A stretch of DNA of 64,000 nt, taken from assembly GCF_004364175.1 (NCBI RefSeq), contig NZ_SNZW01000017.1, positions 186,001-250,000 of the forward strand, in the 5' to 3' direction. The stretch is from Maribacter caenipelagi. Lineage in GTDB: Bacteria; Bacteroidota; Bacteroidia; Flavobacteriales; Flavobacteriaceae. This document shows, piece by piece, positions 17,809-26,627 of this stretch; position 1 is the stretch's first letter, and each line of letters starts with the position of its first letter. The notes beneath the pieces are model-generated. The model was given only the letters and a program-made list of their open reading frames with translations, ran no database searches and had not been told where the DNA came from. The position numbers and the translations under genes are program-made.

Positions 17809-18285
17809 ATGAACCAAAAAACTAAAGGCTTCACCATTCAAGAAGCCACTAAAAAAATAGAAAACTATTGTGCCTACCAAGATCGCTGCCATAAAGAAGT
17901 GGTTTCTAAATTGAAAGAGATGGGTATGATTCCATTAGCGGTAGATACTATTATAGCCCAACTTATTGAAGACAGATTCTTAAATGAAGAACGCTTTGCA
18001 AAAAGTTTTGCAAGAGGAAAATTCAACATTAAAAAATGGGGGAAAAACAGGATTGTCAGGGAATTAAAGTTTAGAAACATATCTAAATATAATATCACTA
18101 CTGCTTTGAAAGAAATTGAACCCGAAGTATACTTAGAAACTTTAGATAATCTAGCTAAAAAAAGATTAAATCAAATTACTGAAACCAATATTCAAAAACG
18201 GAGAAAAAAATTAGCTGATTATCTTTTATATCGTGGTTGGGAAAGTCATTTGGTGTATGAGAAATTGCAAGAACTCATAAAATAA
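17809..18285 (+). CDS. recX: Regulatory protein RecX
   Basis: RecX limits RecA filament growth. The ATG at 17809 gives 158 residues, the usual length; a TTG at 17746 would add 21 residues unlike the family. The protein is three repeated three-helix units, starting FTIQEATKKIENYCAYQDRCHKEV, then RFLNEERFAKSFARGKFNIKKWGKNRI, then RKKLADYLLYRGWESHLVYEKL. It is not next to recA. It runs convergent with the cupin gene (6-base gap). Confidence 0.92.
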   Translation: MNQKTKGFTIQEATKKIENYCAYQDRCHKEVVSKLKEMGMIPLAVDTIIAQLIEDRFLNEERFAKSFARGKFNIKKWGKNRIVRELKFRNISKYNITTALKEIEPEVYLETLDNLAKKRLNQITETNIQKRRKKLADYLLYRGWESHLVYEKLQELIK

Positions 18286-18291
18286 GCCTGC

Positions 18292-19164
18292 TTAGTTTTC
18301 CATCAAAACCTTATTGTTCTTATTGGTTCTGGATATCGCCTTTTCATTCTTATAATCTATCCAATCTTGACCTTTCAATTTACGCATTAACACATCATAA
18401 TAACGCATTATAAGAATGTTATACGAAGCTTTAGCCAAATTCTTAGGGTTTCGCGCTAATCCCCTCAAACTCATTGAAAAACCCGGAGTGTTATATTTCA
18501 TATAATGCCAATAACCTTCTGGCATATATAAAACTTCGCCATGAGAAAGGGTAGTTTTAAATCCGTTTGCTTTTTTTAAAGCAGGCCACTTGTTATAATC
18601 AGGGTTTGAAAAATCTATGCTTTCATGTGTAATTAAAGAATGTGGAACTTTATAAAGCTTCTCAGTTTCTGACTGAGGAAACAACACTACTTCCTTTTCT
18701 CCATCGAAATGAAAATGAAAAATATTGGCCAAATCTATATCGTAATGCATAAACGTATACGAGTCTCGTCCGCCGAAAAACATCATCGGCACACCTTTTA
18801 AAAGCTTTAATCCAAAGTCAGGAAACCTATAATCTTTCTGTAGTGCTGGAACTTCCTTCAAAATATTCCAAAGAAAAATTCTATACTTTGTAGGTTCCTT
18901 CTTTAATAGATCCACATATGCTGCCATTTTCATTTTGGCATGTGGTTCGTTAAAACCATCTTTATGTTGAACTGGTCTATCATCATACAAAGGCACGGTT
19001 ATATCACCTGCTACTTCTTTAATATAGTCTAGATTCCACTTATTAAAAGCAGGCCAATCTTCAATAGCCTGTTCTAAAACAACAGGTTTTTGAGGCTTAA
19101 AGTAGTCGTTAATAAAAGTGTCCTTGGTAATATGCTTTACCCTGGGAATATCTGTTAACTTCAA
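18292..19164 (-). CDS. Cupin-fold (JmjC-like, Cupin_8) Fe(II)/2-oxoglutarate oxygenase
   Basis: The 290-residue protein has the iron triad of the JmjC-like hydroxylases: HYD (His140-x-Asp142) in TFMHYDIDLANIFHFHF and the distal His in MPEGYWHYM (His220). The N-terminal block PVVLEQAIEDWPAFNKWN is typical of Cupin_8. A product of this kind would hydroxylate a protein or small molecule using Fe(II), O2 and 2-oxoglutarate. The target is unknown. It follows bioB but has its own -7 box and a palindrome upstream, so it is probably separately regulated. Confidence 0.87.
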   Translation of the reverse strand: MKLTDIPRVKHITKDTFINDYFKPQKPVVLEQAIEDWPAFNKWNLDYIKEVAGDITVPLYDDRPVQHKDGFNEPHAKMKMAAYVDLLKKEPTKYRIFLWNILKEVPALQKDYRFPDFGLKLLKGVPMMFFGGRDSYTFMHYDIDLANIFHFHFDGEKEVVLFPQSETEKLYKVPHSLITHESIDFSNPDYNKWPALKKANGFKTTLSHGEVLYMPEGYWHYMKYNTPGFSMSLRGLARNPKNLAKASYNILIMRYYDVLMRKLKGQDWIDYKNEKAISRTNKNNKVLMEN

Positions 19165-19187
19165 TTACTAATGGTTTTTAGGGAAGC

Positions 19188-19195
19188 CAAAGGTA
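19188..19195 (-). promoter_or_regulatory. -7 box of the cupin gene
   Basis: On the minus strand TACCTTTG matches TAnnTTTG, 23 bases before the cupin ATG. A 20-bp palindrome covers the -33 region. Confidence 0.5.
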
Positions 19196-19202
19196 ATTAA
19201 CG

Positions 19203-19222
19203 TTAAGAAAATATTTTCTTAA
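19203..19222. promoter_or_regulatory. 20-bp perfect palindrome, candidate operator
   Basis: TTAAGAAAATATTTTCTTAA is perfectly self-complementary. It lies between bioB and the cupin gene, just upstream of the cupin -7 box. There is no T run after it, so it is a poor terminator for bioB. Confidence 0.4.
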
Positions 19223-19240
19223 AAATGTATTAATGTAGCT

Positions 19241-20335
19241 TTAGTCGGCAATTTTAGCCTTTTGCTTCGCAGTTTCATTTCGCTCGATAGAGTGACCCGG
19301 TCTAGACCATTTTGGCTTTTCGCCCAATGAGTTAATTTGAGAATCTTCTGCTTCTACCGTTTTAGGCTGTGATACCTTGGTAAATGGCTTTTGTGGATTT
19401 AGACCTAACATTTTAAACATTGCCATATCCTCATTTACATCAGGATTCGGGGTAGTCAATAATTTATCGCCTGCAAATATTGAATTTGCACCAGCAAAGA
19501 AACACATTGCCTGCCCTTCTCTACTCATTTCGGTACGACCTGCAGATAAACGCACTTGAGTCTCTGGCATTACAATTCTGGTCGTAGCTACCATACGTAT
19601 CATATCCCATATTGAAACTGGCTCAATATCTTCCATTGGCGTACCTTCTACAGCAACTAACGCATTAATTGGCACTGATTCTGGTTGCGGATTCAATGAT
19701 GTCAAAGCAACTAACATACCTGCCCTATCTTCCAATGCCTCGCCCATACCAATAATACCCCCGCTACAAACGGTTACATTACTTTTACGAACATTTTCAA
19801 TCGTATCTAAACGATCCTCAAAAGCACGAGTAGAAATAACATCTTTATAGTAATCTTCTGAAGTATCTAAATTGTGGTTGTAAGCATATAAGCCAGCTTC
19901 TGCCAAACGTTTTGCCTGATTCTCGGTAATCATACCTAAAGTACAACATACTTCCATATCAAGCTTATTAATGGTACGTACCATTTCTAATACTTGGTCA
20001 AACTCAGGACCATCTTTTACGTTTCGCCAAGCAGCACCCATACAAACACGAGAACTACCAGAAGCCTTTGCCCTTAGCGCTTGAGCTTTAACTTGAGAAA
20101 CAGCCATAAGATCGTTACCTTCAATATCTGTGTGGTAACGAGCAGCTTGCGGACAATACCCACAATCTTCTGGGCAACCACCGGTTTTTATAGAAAGTAA
20201 GGTAGAAACTTGAACCGTATTAGGGTCATGATTTTTTCTGTGCACAGTTGCAGCTTCATAAAGTAGCTCCATTAAAGGCTTGTTGTATATTTCTAAAATT
20301 TCTTCTTTTGACCAATTGTGTCTTGCTTCGCTCAT
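19241..20335 (-). CDS. bioB: Biotin synthase
   Basis: BioB is the radical SAM enzyme that inserts sulfur into dethiobiotin. The 364-residue product has the SAM cluster motif CPEDCGYCPQAARY, the glycine-rich CSGGIIGMGE and the strand PINALVAVEGTPM, plus RLSAGR(T)EMS near the [2Fe-2S] site. The length is slightly above average because of a polar C-terminal tail (WSRPGHSIERNETAKQ). It lies about 100 bases after the ketosynthase gene, with a -7 box of its own. Confidence 0.97.
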   Translation of the reverse strand: MSEARHNWSKEEILEIYNKPLMELLYEAATVHRKNHDPNTVQVSTLLSIKTGGCPEDCGYCPQAARYHTDIEGNDLMAVSQVKAQALRAKASGSSRVCMGAAWRNVKDGPEFDQVLEMVRTINKLDMEVCCTLGMITENQAKRLAEAGLYAYNHNLDTSEDYYKDVISTRAFEDRLDTIENVRKSNVTVCSGGIIGMGEALEDRAGMLVALTSLNPQPESVPINALVAVEGTPMEDIEPVSIWDMIRMVATTRIVMPETQVRLSAGRTEMSREGQAMCFFAGANSIFAGDKLLTTPNPDVNEDMAMFKMLGLNPQKPFTKVSQPKTVEAEDSQINSLGEKPKWSRPGHSIERNETAKQKAKIAD

Positions 20336-20360
20336 ATAATCTTAGGTTGTTACCAAGGTT

Positions 20361-20368
20361 CAAAAATA
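20361..20368 (-). promoter_or_regulatory. -7 box of bioB
   Basis: On the minus strand TATTTTTG matches TAnnTTTG, about 25 bases before the bioB ATG. bioB may thus be transcribed both alone and from the bioA side. Confidence 0.45.
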
Positions 20369-20437
20369 ACGGAATTTAAATTGAAAAAATAATTGGATGT
20401 TTTTAAAATAATGACTTACCTCGGTATCTAAAGTTGA

Positions 20438-21631
20438 TTATTCATTTTTACATATCAAAATACTTACCGCATTTCCACCGAAACCTACAGCATTTACCAG
20501 TATTTTTTTAAGGTTTCCATTAGTAAATTCAGATGCTACAAAAGGTACCGAAATCATCTTATTATGCTGCAACATTAAAATCGCCAATTCTAGATTTAGC
20601 ATTCCTGATGTCGCGAACGTATGACCTATCTTCCATTTATTGGTGGTCAATTGAGGCATATTCTCACCAAACACTTCTTTGATGGCATTAAATTCTGATG
20701 AATCTCCTTTTATAGTACCTGGCGCATGCATTACAATAGCATCTACCTCAGCAGGATTTAAATTACCCAAAGCCATTTTTATGGATTTTTGAAAGCAAAC
20801 GGCGTTCGCGGAAATAGAAGTATTATGTTTTAATATTTCCGTAGCAAACCCTACGCCTTCAATAACTGCTAATGCATTTTCTACCACACCCGTTTCTAAA
20901 CAAGCTACAGATGCCGCTTCGCCCAAAATCATGGTATTATATTGTTTTTCCATGTTTAATGCTTGGCAAGGATAGTTTCGGCTACGCTCAACTACTGAAT
21001 CTGTATTCGACTCAGGTGCTTTTGCATAAATCTTTAATGCCTTCATTTGGGCAATAGTGAAATTGGTCAACGGCGCTTCACTAGCACCTACCAAAAACTT
21101 AGTTGACATTCCGCTACTGAGCCAAGCCACTCCATTCAATACCGAATGTAAGCCTGTGGAACAGGTAATGGAATGTGATATTTCTGGACCTGTAGCTCCT
21201 AAATCATGAGATACCCAAGATGATATATTACCCAACGTGGTCGTTGGGGAGCTTAATGTTGATGTAACCCCAGTATCTAAATACTCTTTATGATACTGCT
21301 CAAACAACTTCGTTGCTCCACGAGACGAGCCCATATTGATTCCGAATTCAGCTGTGTTTCCCCAACCAGATTGCTTCACTGCCATTCTTGAAGCTACCAT
21401 TGCGAATAGTACACTGTCATCTAATTTTCTGTATTTACCATCAGACTCCCTAAGTTCATCTACTTGTAATTTCGAAGATTCAGACAAAGGTGCCATCCAA
21501 GTTTTATCACCATTTATTTCTGACAAAGAGAAGCTATGGTCATTATTTTGATATGACTGCCAAGTTTCTTCTAAAGTGCTTCCTAAAGGGGAAAGCGAAG
21601 CTATGGATGTTATGGATATTTTTTCTTTCAA
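20438..21631 (-). CDS. Beta-ketoacyl-ACP synthase within the biotin operon
   Basis: The 397-residue product has the condensing-enzyme fold with a complete active site: Cys157 in SITCSTGLHS, His302 in MHAPGTIKGDSSE, Lys332 and His337 in TNKWKIGHTFATSG. It should therefore catalyse decarboxylative condensation of acyl- and malonyl-ACP. It starts at a TTG 8 bases after bioA; no in-frame ATG lies nearby. Its place between bioA and bioB suggests a role in making the pimeloyl chain. It is more divergent than housekeeping FabF. Residues 213-220 (VVERSRNY) look encoded by a repeat element inserted in frame. Confidence 0.88.
   Translation of the reverse strand: MKEKISITSIASLSPLGSTLEETWQSYQNNDHSFSLSEINGDKTWMAPLSESSKLQVDELRESDGKYRKLDDSVLFAMVASRMAVKQSGWGNTAEFGINMGSSRGATKLFEQYHKEYLDTGVTSTLSSPTTTLGNISSWVSHDLGATGPEISHSITCSTGLHSVLNGVAWLSSGMSTKFLVGASEAPLTNFTIAQMKALKIYAKAPESNTDSVVERSRNYPCQALNMEKQYNTMILGEAASVACLETGVVENALAVIEGVGFATEILKHNTSISANAVCFQKSIKMALGNLNPAEVDAIVMHAPGTIKGDSSEFNAIKEVFGENMPQLTTNKWKIGHTFATSGMLNLELAILMLQHNKMISVPFVASEFTNGNLKKILVNAVGFGGNAVSILICKNE
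20973..20994. repeat. REP-like palindromic element inside the ketosynthase gene
   Basis: TAGTT and AACTA bracket TCGGCTACGCTC. The core resembles palindromes of the type TTCGACTTCGCTCAACC that are scattered in many Bacteroidota genomes. Here it is read in frame as VVERSRNY in a variable loop of the protein. I found no second copy in this window. Confidence 0.45.
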
Positions 21632-21639
21632 TTTCTTAT

Positions 21640-22914
21640 CTAAAATGTATCTAATGCTTCAGCAATGGTATCGTAAACCTTCTGTAACTCTTTATTTGAA
21701 ATAACGAATGGTGGTAATACATATATAGTATTCCCCAATGGTCTTAGCAAGACTCCTCTTTGTAAAAAGAAATTATATAGCTCATCTCGTAGACTACCGT
21801 AACGCTCCATTTCTATTTGTAGATCAATAGCCAAGATCACACCCATTACCCTAACCTCTTTCACTTTTTTATGATCCTTAATTTTGTCTGCGTATGAGTT
21901 ATGTGCATTTTCAATATAGTTTCTTCTTTCTAAGATTTTTGGCGAATTTAAAAGTTTAATTCCTGCTAAAGCAGCTGCACAACCTAAAGGATGCGCGCTA
22001 AATGTATGCGCATGAAAGAAACCTTTATGCACCTCATCACTAAGAAAACGATTATAAATTTTCTGCGTACAACTGGTAATACTTAAAGGAAACATACCTG
22101 CCGTTAACGCCTTACTTAAACAGATAACATCAGGTTTATTCGATAAATTATCTGATGCAAAATTCTTACCTGTTTTACCAAAACCGGTCATTATTTCATC
22201 GGCAATACATAAAACCTCATGTTGTTGACAAAGACCGATCAACTCATCTAACCCTTGGGCCGAATGAAATTTCATACCAGCAGCACCTTGCACTAGTGGC
22301 TCAAAAATAAAAGCTGCACAACTATTTTCTTTTAAAATTTCAGATAACTTACTTTTTACTTCTTCTATATTATCCTCTTTTGGAGTGGGTATTCGCACTA
22401 CTTTTAATAGAAAATCTTCAAAAGGACCATTGTACGACGACAGACCCGATGCACTCATGGCACCAAAGGTATCGCCATGAAAACCGTCTTCAAAAGCAAT
22501 TAACGTATCTCTTTTTTCTCCGTTATTATGAAAATACTGAAGTGACATTTTTATAGCCGCCTCAATAGCGGTAGAACCATTATCATTGAAAAATAATTTT
22601 GCTTGATTATCGGGCAAAATGGCCATTAATTTTTCTGACAACTCTATGGCCGGTTCATGAGTTAGACCACTGAACATTACAAAATCTAACTTTTGCATTT
22701 GCTCGGTCATTGCCGAAACTATAGTGTCATTTGCATGACCGTACATTACGGTATACCAAGATGCTATTCCGTCAATATAGTCTTTTCCCGACTCATCAAA
22801 CAATAAAGCACCCTTTGCACTAGTTATAGGTAATTGCGGTTTACCCAACTTATGCTGGGTTAACGGATGCCATAAATATTTTTTATCTCGACTAGATAGA
22901 TTTTCCACTTTCAT
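21640..22914 (-). CDS. bioA: Adenosylmethionine-8-amino-7-oxononanoate transaminase
   Basis: BioA makes 7,8-diaminopelargonate from KAPA with SAM as the amino donor. The 424-residue class-III aminotransferase has WHPLTQHK at the N-terminus, GIASWYTVMYGHAN, the PLP loop NDNGSTAIEAAIKMSLQYF and the Schiff-base lysine in CLSKALTAGMFPL. The Trp/Tyr residues expected in the SAM pocket are present. It heads bioA-ketosynthase and lies divergent to a glycosyltransferase gene. Confidence 0.96.
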   Translation of the reverse strand: MKVENLSSRDKKYLWHPLTQHKLGKPQLPITSAKGALLFDESGKDYIDGIASWYTVMYGHANDTIVSAMTEQMQKLDFVMFSGLTHEPAIELSEKLMAILPDNQAKLFFNDNGSTAIEAAIKMSLQYFHNNGEKRDTLIAFEDGFHGDTFGAMSASGLSSYNGPFEDFLLKVVRIPTPKEDNIEEVKSKLSEILKENSCAAFIFEPLVQGAAGMKFHSAQGLDELIGLCQQHEVLCIADEIMTGFGKTGKNFASDNLSNKPDVICLSKALTAGMFPLSITSCTQKIYNRFLSDEVHKGFFHAHTFSAHPLGCAAALAGIKLLNSPKILERRNYIENAHNSYADKIKDHKKVKEVRVMGVILAIDLQIEMERYGSLRDELYNFFLQRGVLLRPLGNTIYVLPPFVISNKELQKVYDTIAEALDTF

Positions 22915-22945
22915 AGAATTTATAATTCTTCATTTTATCTATCTT

Positions 22946-22976
22946 GCAAAGATCGGGAAAATAAACCTCAACAAAG
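22946..22976 (-). promoter_or_regulatory. Candidate promoter of bioA
   Basis: On the minus strand TTTG is followed, 17 bases after its end, by GATCTTTG, one base off TAnnTTTG. The divergent glycosyltransferase gene starts at 22979, so both promoters must share this 64-base gap. Confidence 0.45.
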
Positions 22977-22978
22977 AG

Positions 22979-24460
22979 ATGCCCTTAAAAAGAAACGAAA
23001 AAGCATTTTTAAATTTTTCCGAGTTGAAGAATACAGCTGTATTCTTCCTATTCTTTTTAATTACTTTTTTTATTCGTTTTCCTTTTTTCTTTAGAGATTA
23101 CGTAGATCGCGATGAAAGCACCTTTATTCTTTTAGGTCAATCTTGGGCAGACGGATTTCTACCCTACACACAACTGTGGGATTTAAAACCACCACTAACC
23201 TTTGCTTTTTTCGCAACAATCATATCTATATTCGGCAAAAGCTTTATTGCAATACGCCTGGCGGGTGTTTTTTTAGTTATAATCACAGCATTTTACACCT
23301 ATAAAATTGCGCTAACCCTTATACCTAAAAAGGCTTCTATTTTCGTTGGTGTATTCTGCATTGTTCTTTTAAGTCTTTTTGGCAGCCTACAAGGTGTCAT
23401 GTCTGAACATATCTGTATTGCCTTATTTGTGCCTGCTGTTTACCTTCTGAAAACAAAAGAATCTAATGCTTATGTTTTCTTGGCAGGAGTATTAATGGGT
23501 GCCACCATTATGGTAAAATTGAATATGGCTTTCCCTATTTTATTTATTGGCCTGTATCTGGTTTACGAGGTTATAATTACTAAAAAGAATAGCAATTTTT
23601 TATCTATTCTTTTATTTGGCACAGGTGTACTCTCCATAATTTTCGCTACCATAATACCTTATTTTTTAAGTGATCAAACATATATATGGTGGGAATCTGT
23701 AGTGCTGGCCCCACTAGAATATACCGGAGCTAGAAGATATTCCATCATTAAACTAGCACCTATTTTTGTAATTACGGGACTATTTCTTGTATATGCCTAC
23801 AAAAGCAAAAAGCTTGATTTCAAGAACAGAACTGTTCAGCTACTTTTAGTCGCCATTTTTGGAGTTTTATTTTCGTTTGTAAAAGGAGGAAGAATCAATG
23901 GTCACTACCTTATACAACTACACCCTATGTTACTTATATTAGTTGGTATAGTCATCTACAACTTAACAGTGCAATACAAGCCGAAACTACCCGTTTATTT
24001 GTCGTTCATTGCATTATTGATTCCTGCTGAAAGTTATCTGGAATATGTAAATATTATAAAGAATAAAATTGAAAAAGGTACTTTCTTTAATGGGGAAGGT
24101 TTTTCTGTTCCGCAGTACATTATAGAGCATAAATTAGATACTGAAAACATATTGTTTTTTGAATACCATATAGGGTATTGGAATTTAGAAACCTTACCGC
24201 CTACAACAGCGTCAACACACCCAAGTAATATCTGTAGAGATGAACTATTTCCTTTTTTTTATAATCCAAGAAAAAACTCTATCGAAGAACTTGAATATAT
24301 CATGGAAGAGTTACAACCCAAAACTGTTATAATACGAAAAGGCAGACGAATTTTAGATAAAAAAGAAGTTGAAGAAAATAAATATCTCGATACTTATTTA
24401 GCGCAACATTATAAGCTATTTGCTACAGTAGATAATGCTGAAATCTTACAGCGATTATAA
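22979..24460 (+). CDS. GT39-like membrane glycosyltransferase
   Basis: This 493-residue integral membrane protein has about 9-10 helices. It carries the first-loop motif DYVDRDESTFILLGQ followed by GFLPYTQLWDLKPPL, characteristic of the ArnT/PMT-like (GT39/GT83) superfamily, in which an acidic residue after helix 1 is catalytic. It probably transfers a sugar from a polyprenyl-phosphate donor to a cell-envelope acceptor; donor and acceptor are unknown. It is oriented against the biotin genes on both sides, overlapping the 3' end of bioD by 6 bases, so it interrupts the biotin cluster. Confidence 0.82.
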   Translation: MPLKRNEKAFLNFSELKNTAVFFLFFLITFFIRFPFFFRDYVDRDESTFILLGQSWADGFLPYTQLWDLKPPLTFAFFATIISIFGKSFIAIRLAGVFLVIITAFYTYKIALTLIPKKASIFVGVFCIVLLSLFGSLQGVMSEHICIALFVPAVYLLKTKESNAYVFLAGVLMGATIMVKLNMAFPILFIGLYLVYEVIITKKNSNFLSILLFGTGVLSIIFATIIPYFLSDQTYIWWESVVLAPLEYTGARRYSIIKLAPIFVITGLFLVYAYKSKKLDFKNRTVQLLLVAIFGVLFSFVKGGRINGHYLIQLHPMLLILVGIVIYNLTVQYKPKLPVYLSFIALLIPAESYLEYVNIIKNKIEKGTFFNGEGFSVPQYIIEHKLDTENILFFEYHIGYWNLETLPPTTASTHPSNICRDELFPFFYNPRKNSIEELEYIMEELQPKTVIIRKGRRILDKKEVEENKYLDTYLAQHYKLFATVDNAEILQRL

Positions 24461-25072
24461 GGTTCTCAAAACTCCTTGAAACTTATCGGCATACTTCTTA
24501 ATGACCTCTTTGGTAAATTCTTTTTCTTCATCAATTCTTCCTATTAAGGATACTCCCGTTTTATGAAGAATAATATTCTCTGTATGAGGATTCGCCTCTC
24601 CGCTAAATAATACAGAAACTTCATAACCTTTGTGCAACAACCAGTTTATGGTCAATAGCGAATGATTGATACTTCCCAAATAATTTCTAGATACCACCAC
24701 AACTTTATAATCGGGCATGATGATATCGAACATGGTATCCTCTTCATTTAAAGGAACCAAAATACCCCCAGAACCCTCAATAATTAAATGATTATCCGTC
24801 TCTGGTTCGTTAATGTGAAATCTATCAATTGTAATACCCTCAATTTCAGCAGCTGCATGCGGACTCATTGCTGCTTTAAGATTATAACTACTTGGGTGAA
24901 ATTTAGATGCATCATTAGATATTAACCTTTTCACCTTATCGGTATCAGTGTTATCTAAATCACCAGCTTGTACAGGTTTCCAGTAATCTGCTTGTAATGC
25001 TTCGGTAAAAATTGCAGATGCAATTGTTTTACCAACCTCTGTTGAAATTCCGGTTACAAATATCTTTTGCAT
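24455..25072 (-). CDS. bioD: ATP-dependent dethiobiotin synthetase
   Basis: BioD closes the ureido ring of dethiobiotin. The 205-residue product has the P-loop variant FVTGISTEVGKTIASA, the catalytic Lys in YWKPVQAGD, the block HPSSYNLKAAMSPHAAAE and IIEGSGGILVPLN. The length is normal (around 210). It lies 6 bases after the DUF2007 gene and is convergent with the GT39-like gene. Confidence 0.95.
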   Translation of the reverse strand: MQKIFVTGISTEVGKTIASAIFTEALQADYWKPVQAGDLDNTDTDKVKRLISNDASKFHPSSYNLKAAMSPHAAAEIEGITIDRFHINEPETDNHLIIEGSGGILVPLNEEDTMFDIIMPDYKVVVVSRNYLGSINHSLLTINWLLHKGYEVSVLFSGEANPHTENIILHKTGVSLIGRIDEEKEFTKEVIKKYADKFQGVLRTL

Positions 25073-25078
25073 GTATTC

Positions 25079-25462
25079 TTACTTTGAGTTCGTAATCATT
25101 CCACAATTTAGGCACTTATATTTTCTTTTTTCAAAAAATGGAAAAAGTTTATAAAATACTCCTTTACTGTTATAATATGATTCAGATTTTTGAGCCTTAC
25201 AATTAGGACAAACAATAGGTTCGCCGTAATTATCAACTGCATAAGCCCTTATTTCGTCATAAATAGCGATTGCCCGTTCTTTATCTTTAGTATACACCTG
25301 TAATTTAACTCCGCCGATTGCATTGCTAATTAGCGGATCTGAATTTAAGGTGTTTTCATCCCTAAGAAATACCGGTATACCTTCAGACTCCAATTTACCT
25401 TTTACAATCTGTACATCGGCCACGTATTCAAAAGAAGCTAGCAGATAAAATTTATCTTCCAT
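25079..25462 (-). CDS. DUF2007 protein with C-terminal zinc ribbon
   Basis: Residues 1-75 form a DUF2007 (ferredoxin-like, signal-transducing) domain with the usual VQIVKGKLESEGIPVFLRDENT. Residues 84-122 carry CPNC and CLNC, a zinc ribbon. The total is 127 residues. It sits between bioF (3-base gap) and bioD (6-base gap), so it is co-transcribed with them. DUF2007 proteins have no settled function. A link to biotin synthesis is only by position. Confidence 0.82.
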   Translation of the reverse strand: MEDKFYLLASFEYVADVQIVKGKLESEGIPVFLRDENTLNSDPLISNAIGGVKLQVYTKDKERAIAIYDEIRAYAVDNYGEPIVCPNCKAQKSESYYNSKGVFYKLFPFFEKRKYKCLNCGMITNSK

Positions 25463-25465
25463 ATT

Positions 25466-26623
25466 TTATATAAAACTAGCCAACAATTTCACCAATAGAC
25501 CTATTTCTTCTTTAGAATTAAAACTATGCAAACATATTCTAAGTCTTTCTTGACCTTCTGGCACCGTAGGCGATAGAATTGCTTTTATATTGAAGCCCTT
25601 ATCAATTAATTTTTTCGATACTAATTTGGCTTTTTTAGAACCAGAAATTATACAACCCTGTATGGCGGTATCACTTGGTATAAAAAACCTTTCGATTTTA
25701 TGTGACCTCAGCTGCTCTTTAAAATAAACTATATTTTCGCTCAAAAGTGCTTTGGGTTCCTTTCCCAGTTCACCCATATAATTATGCGCCGTAATAATTG
25801 TCGCCAAGGTATGTGGTGTTAATGCCGTTGTATAAATGAAGGGCTTGGCAAAATTTATCAAATAATCTCTTAATTCTTCAGAGCCTAGTATAGCTGCCCC
25901 GTGACAACCAAAAGCTTTACCAAATGTTACTGTTCTAGCAAAAACATCTTTTTCAAGTTTTAAATCTGGTATCAGTCCTTCTCCGTTGCTTCCTAAAACA
26001 CCAACTGCATGAGCTTCATCTACTATTAAACGGTAGCCATTAGATTTTGTAAACTTTGCAAATACTTTTAAATCCGGCGTATCTCCATCCATAGAAAAAA
26101 CACTTTCGGTTACGACATAAACAGCACTATCTTCATGTTCGTTTCTAGCAGTATTTAAATCTACTTTCTCTTTTAAACTTGATAAATCGTTATGTAAAAA
26201 ACTATACGCTTTGGCATTGCTCATTCGAATACCTTCTCTTATACTGGCATGTACATACTCATCATAAAATATTAAATCGCCTCGTTGGGGCACTGAACTG
26301 AAAAGACCCATATTGGCATCATAGCCAGAATTAAATACTAAAGCTGCATCTGATTTATAAAAATCAACTAATAATGGCTCTAATTTTTTATAGAGTTTAT
26401 GATTTCCAGACAAAAGACGAGATCCCCCAGAACCATTTGATGCAACACCTTCTGTCAATAATAGCTGAAACGTTTTAGAAAATAAAGTTTCATCGGTCGC
26501 AAAACCTAAATAGTCATTAGACAAAAAGTCTATTAACCTATCAAGGGAGTTTAAGGAACGGAAAATATCCTCTTTTTTACGATTTGCTAGTACTTTCAGC
26601 AATTTTTTAGGCAGTTGGGTCAT
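25466..26623 (-). CDS. bioF: 8-amino-7-oxononanoate synthase (KAPA synthase)
   Basis: BioF condenses pimeloyl thioester with alanine. The 385-residue alpha-oxoamine synthase has FLSNDYLGFA, GSGGSRLLSGNHKLYKKLE, FNSGYDANMG, IVDEAHAVGVLG and the Schiff-base lysine in TFGKAFGCHGAAILG. The length is as expected. It is the first gene of bioF-DUF2007-bioD. A TAnnTTTG box ends four bases before the ATG, suggesting a leaderless mRNA. Confidence 0.92.
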   Translation of the reverse strand: MTQLPKKLLKVLANRKKEDIFRSLNSLDRLIDFLSNDYLGFATDETLFSKTFQLLLTEGVASNGSGGSRLLSGNHKLYKKLEPLLVDFYKSDAALVFNSGYDANMGLFSSVPQRGDLIFYDEYVHASIREGIRMSNAKAYSFLHNDLSSLKEKVDLNTARNEHEDSAVYVVTESVFSMDGDTPDLKVFAKFTKSNGYRLIVDEAHAVGVLGSNGEGLIPDLKLEKDVFARTVTFGKAFGCHGAAILGSEELRDYLINFAKPFIYTTALTPHTLATIITAHNYMGELGKEPKALLSENIVYFKEQLRSHKIERFFIPSDTAIQGCIISGSKKAKLVSKKLIDKGFNIKAILSPTVPEGQERLRICLHSFNSKEEIGLLVKLLASFI

Positions 26624-26627
26624 ATCA

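Noticed and set aside
19260-19300. Possible second REP-like element at the bioB 3' end (TTTCGCTCGATAG)
   Set aside because: It shares only part of the core and has no inverted repeat. Probably ordinary coding sequence for the polar tail.
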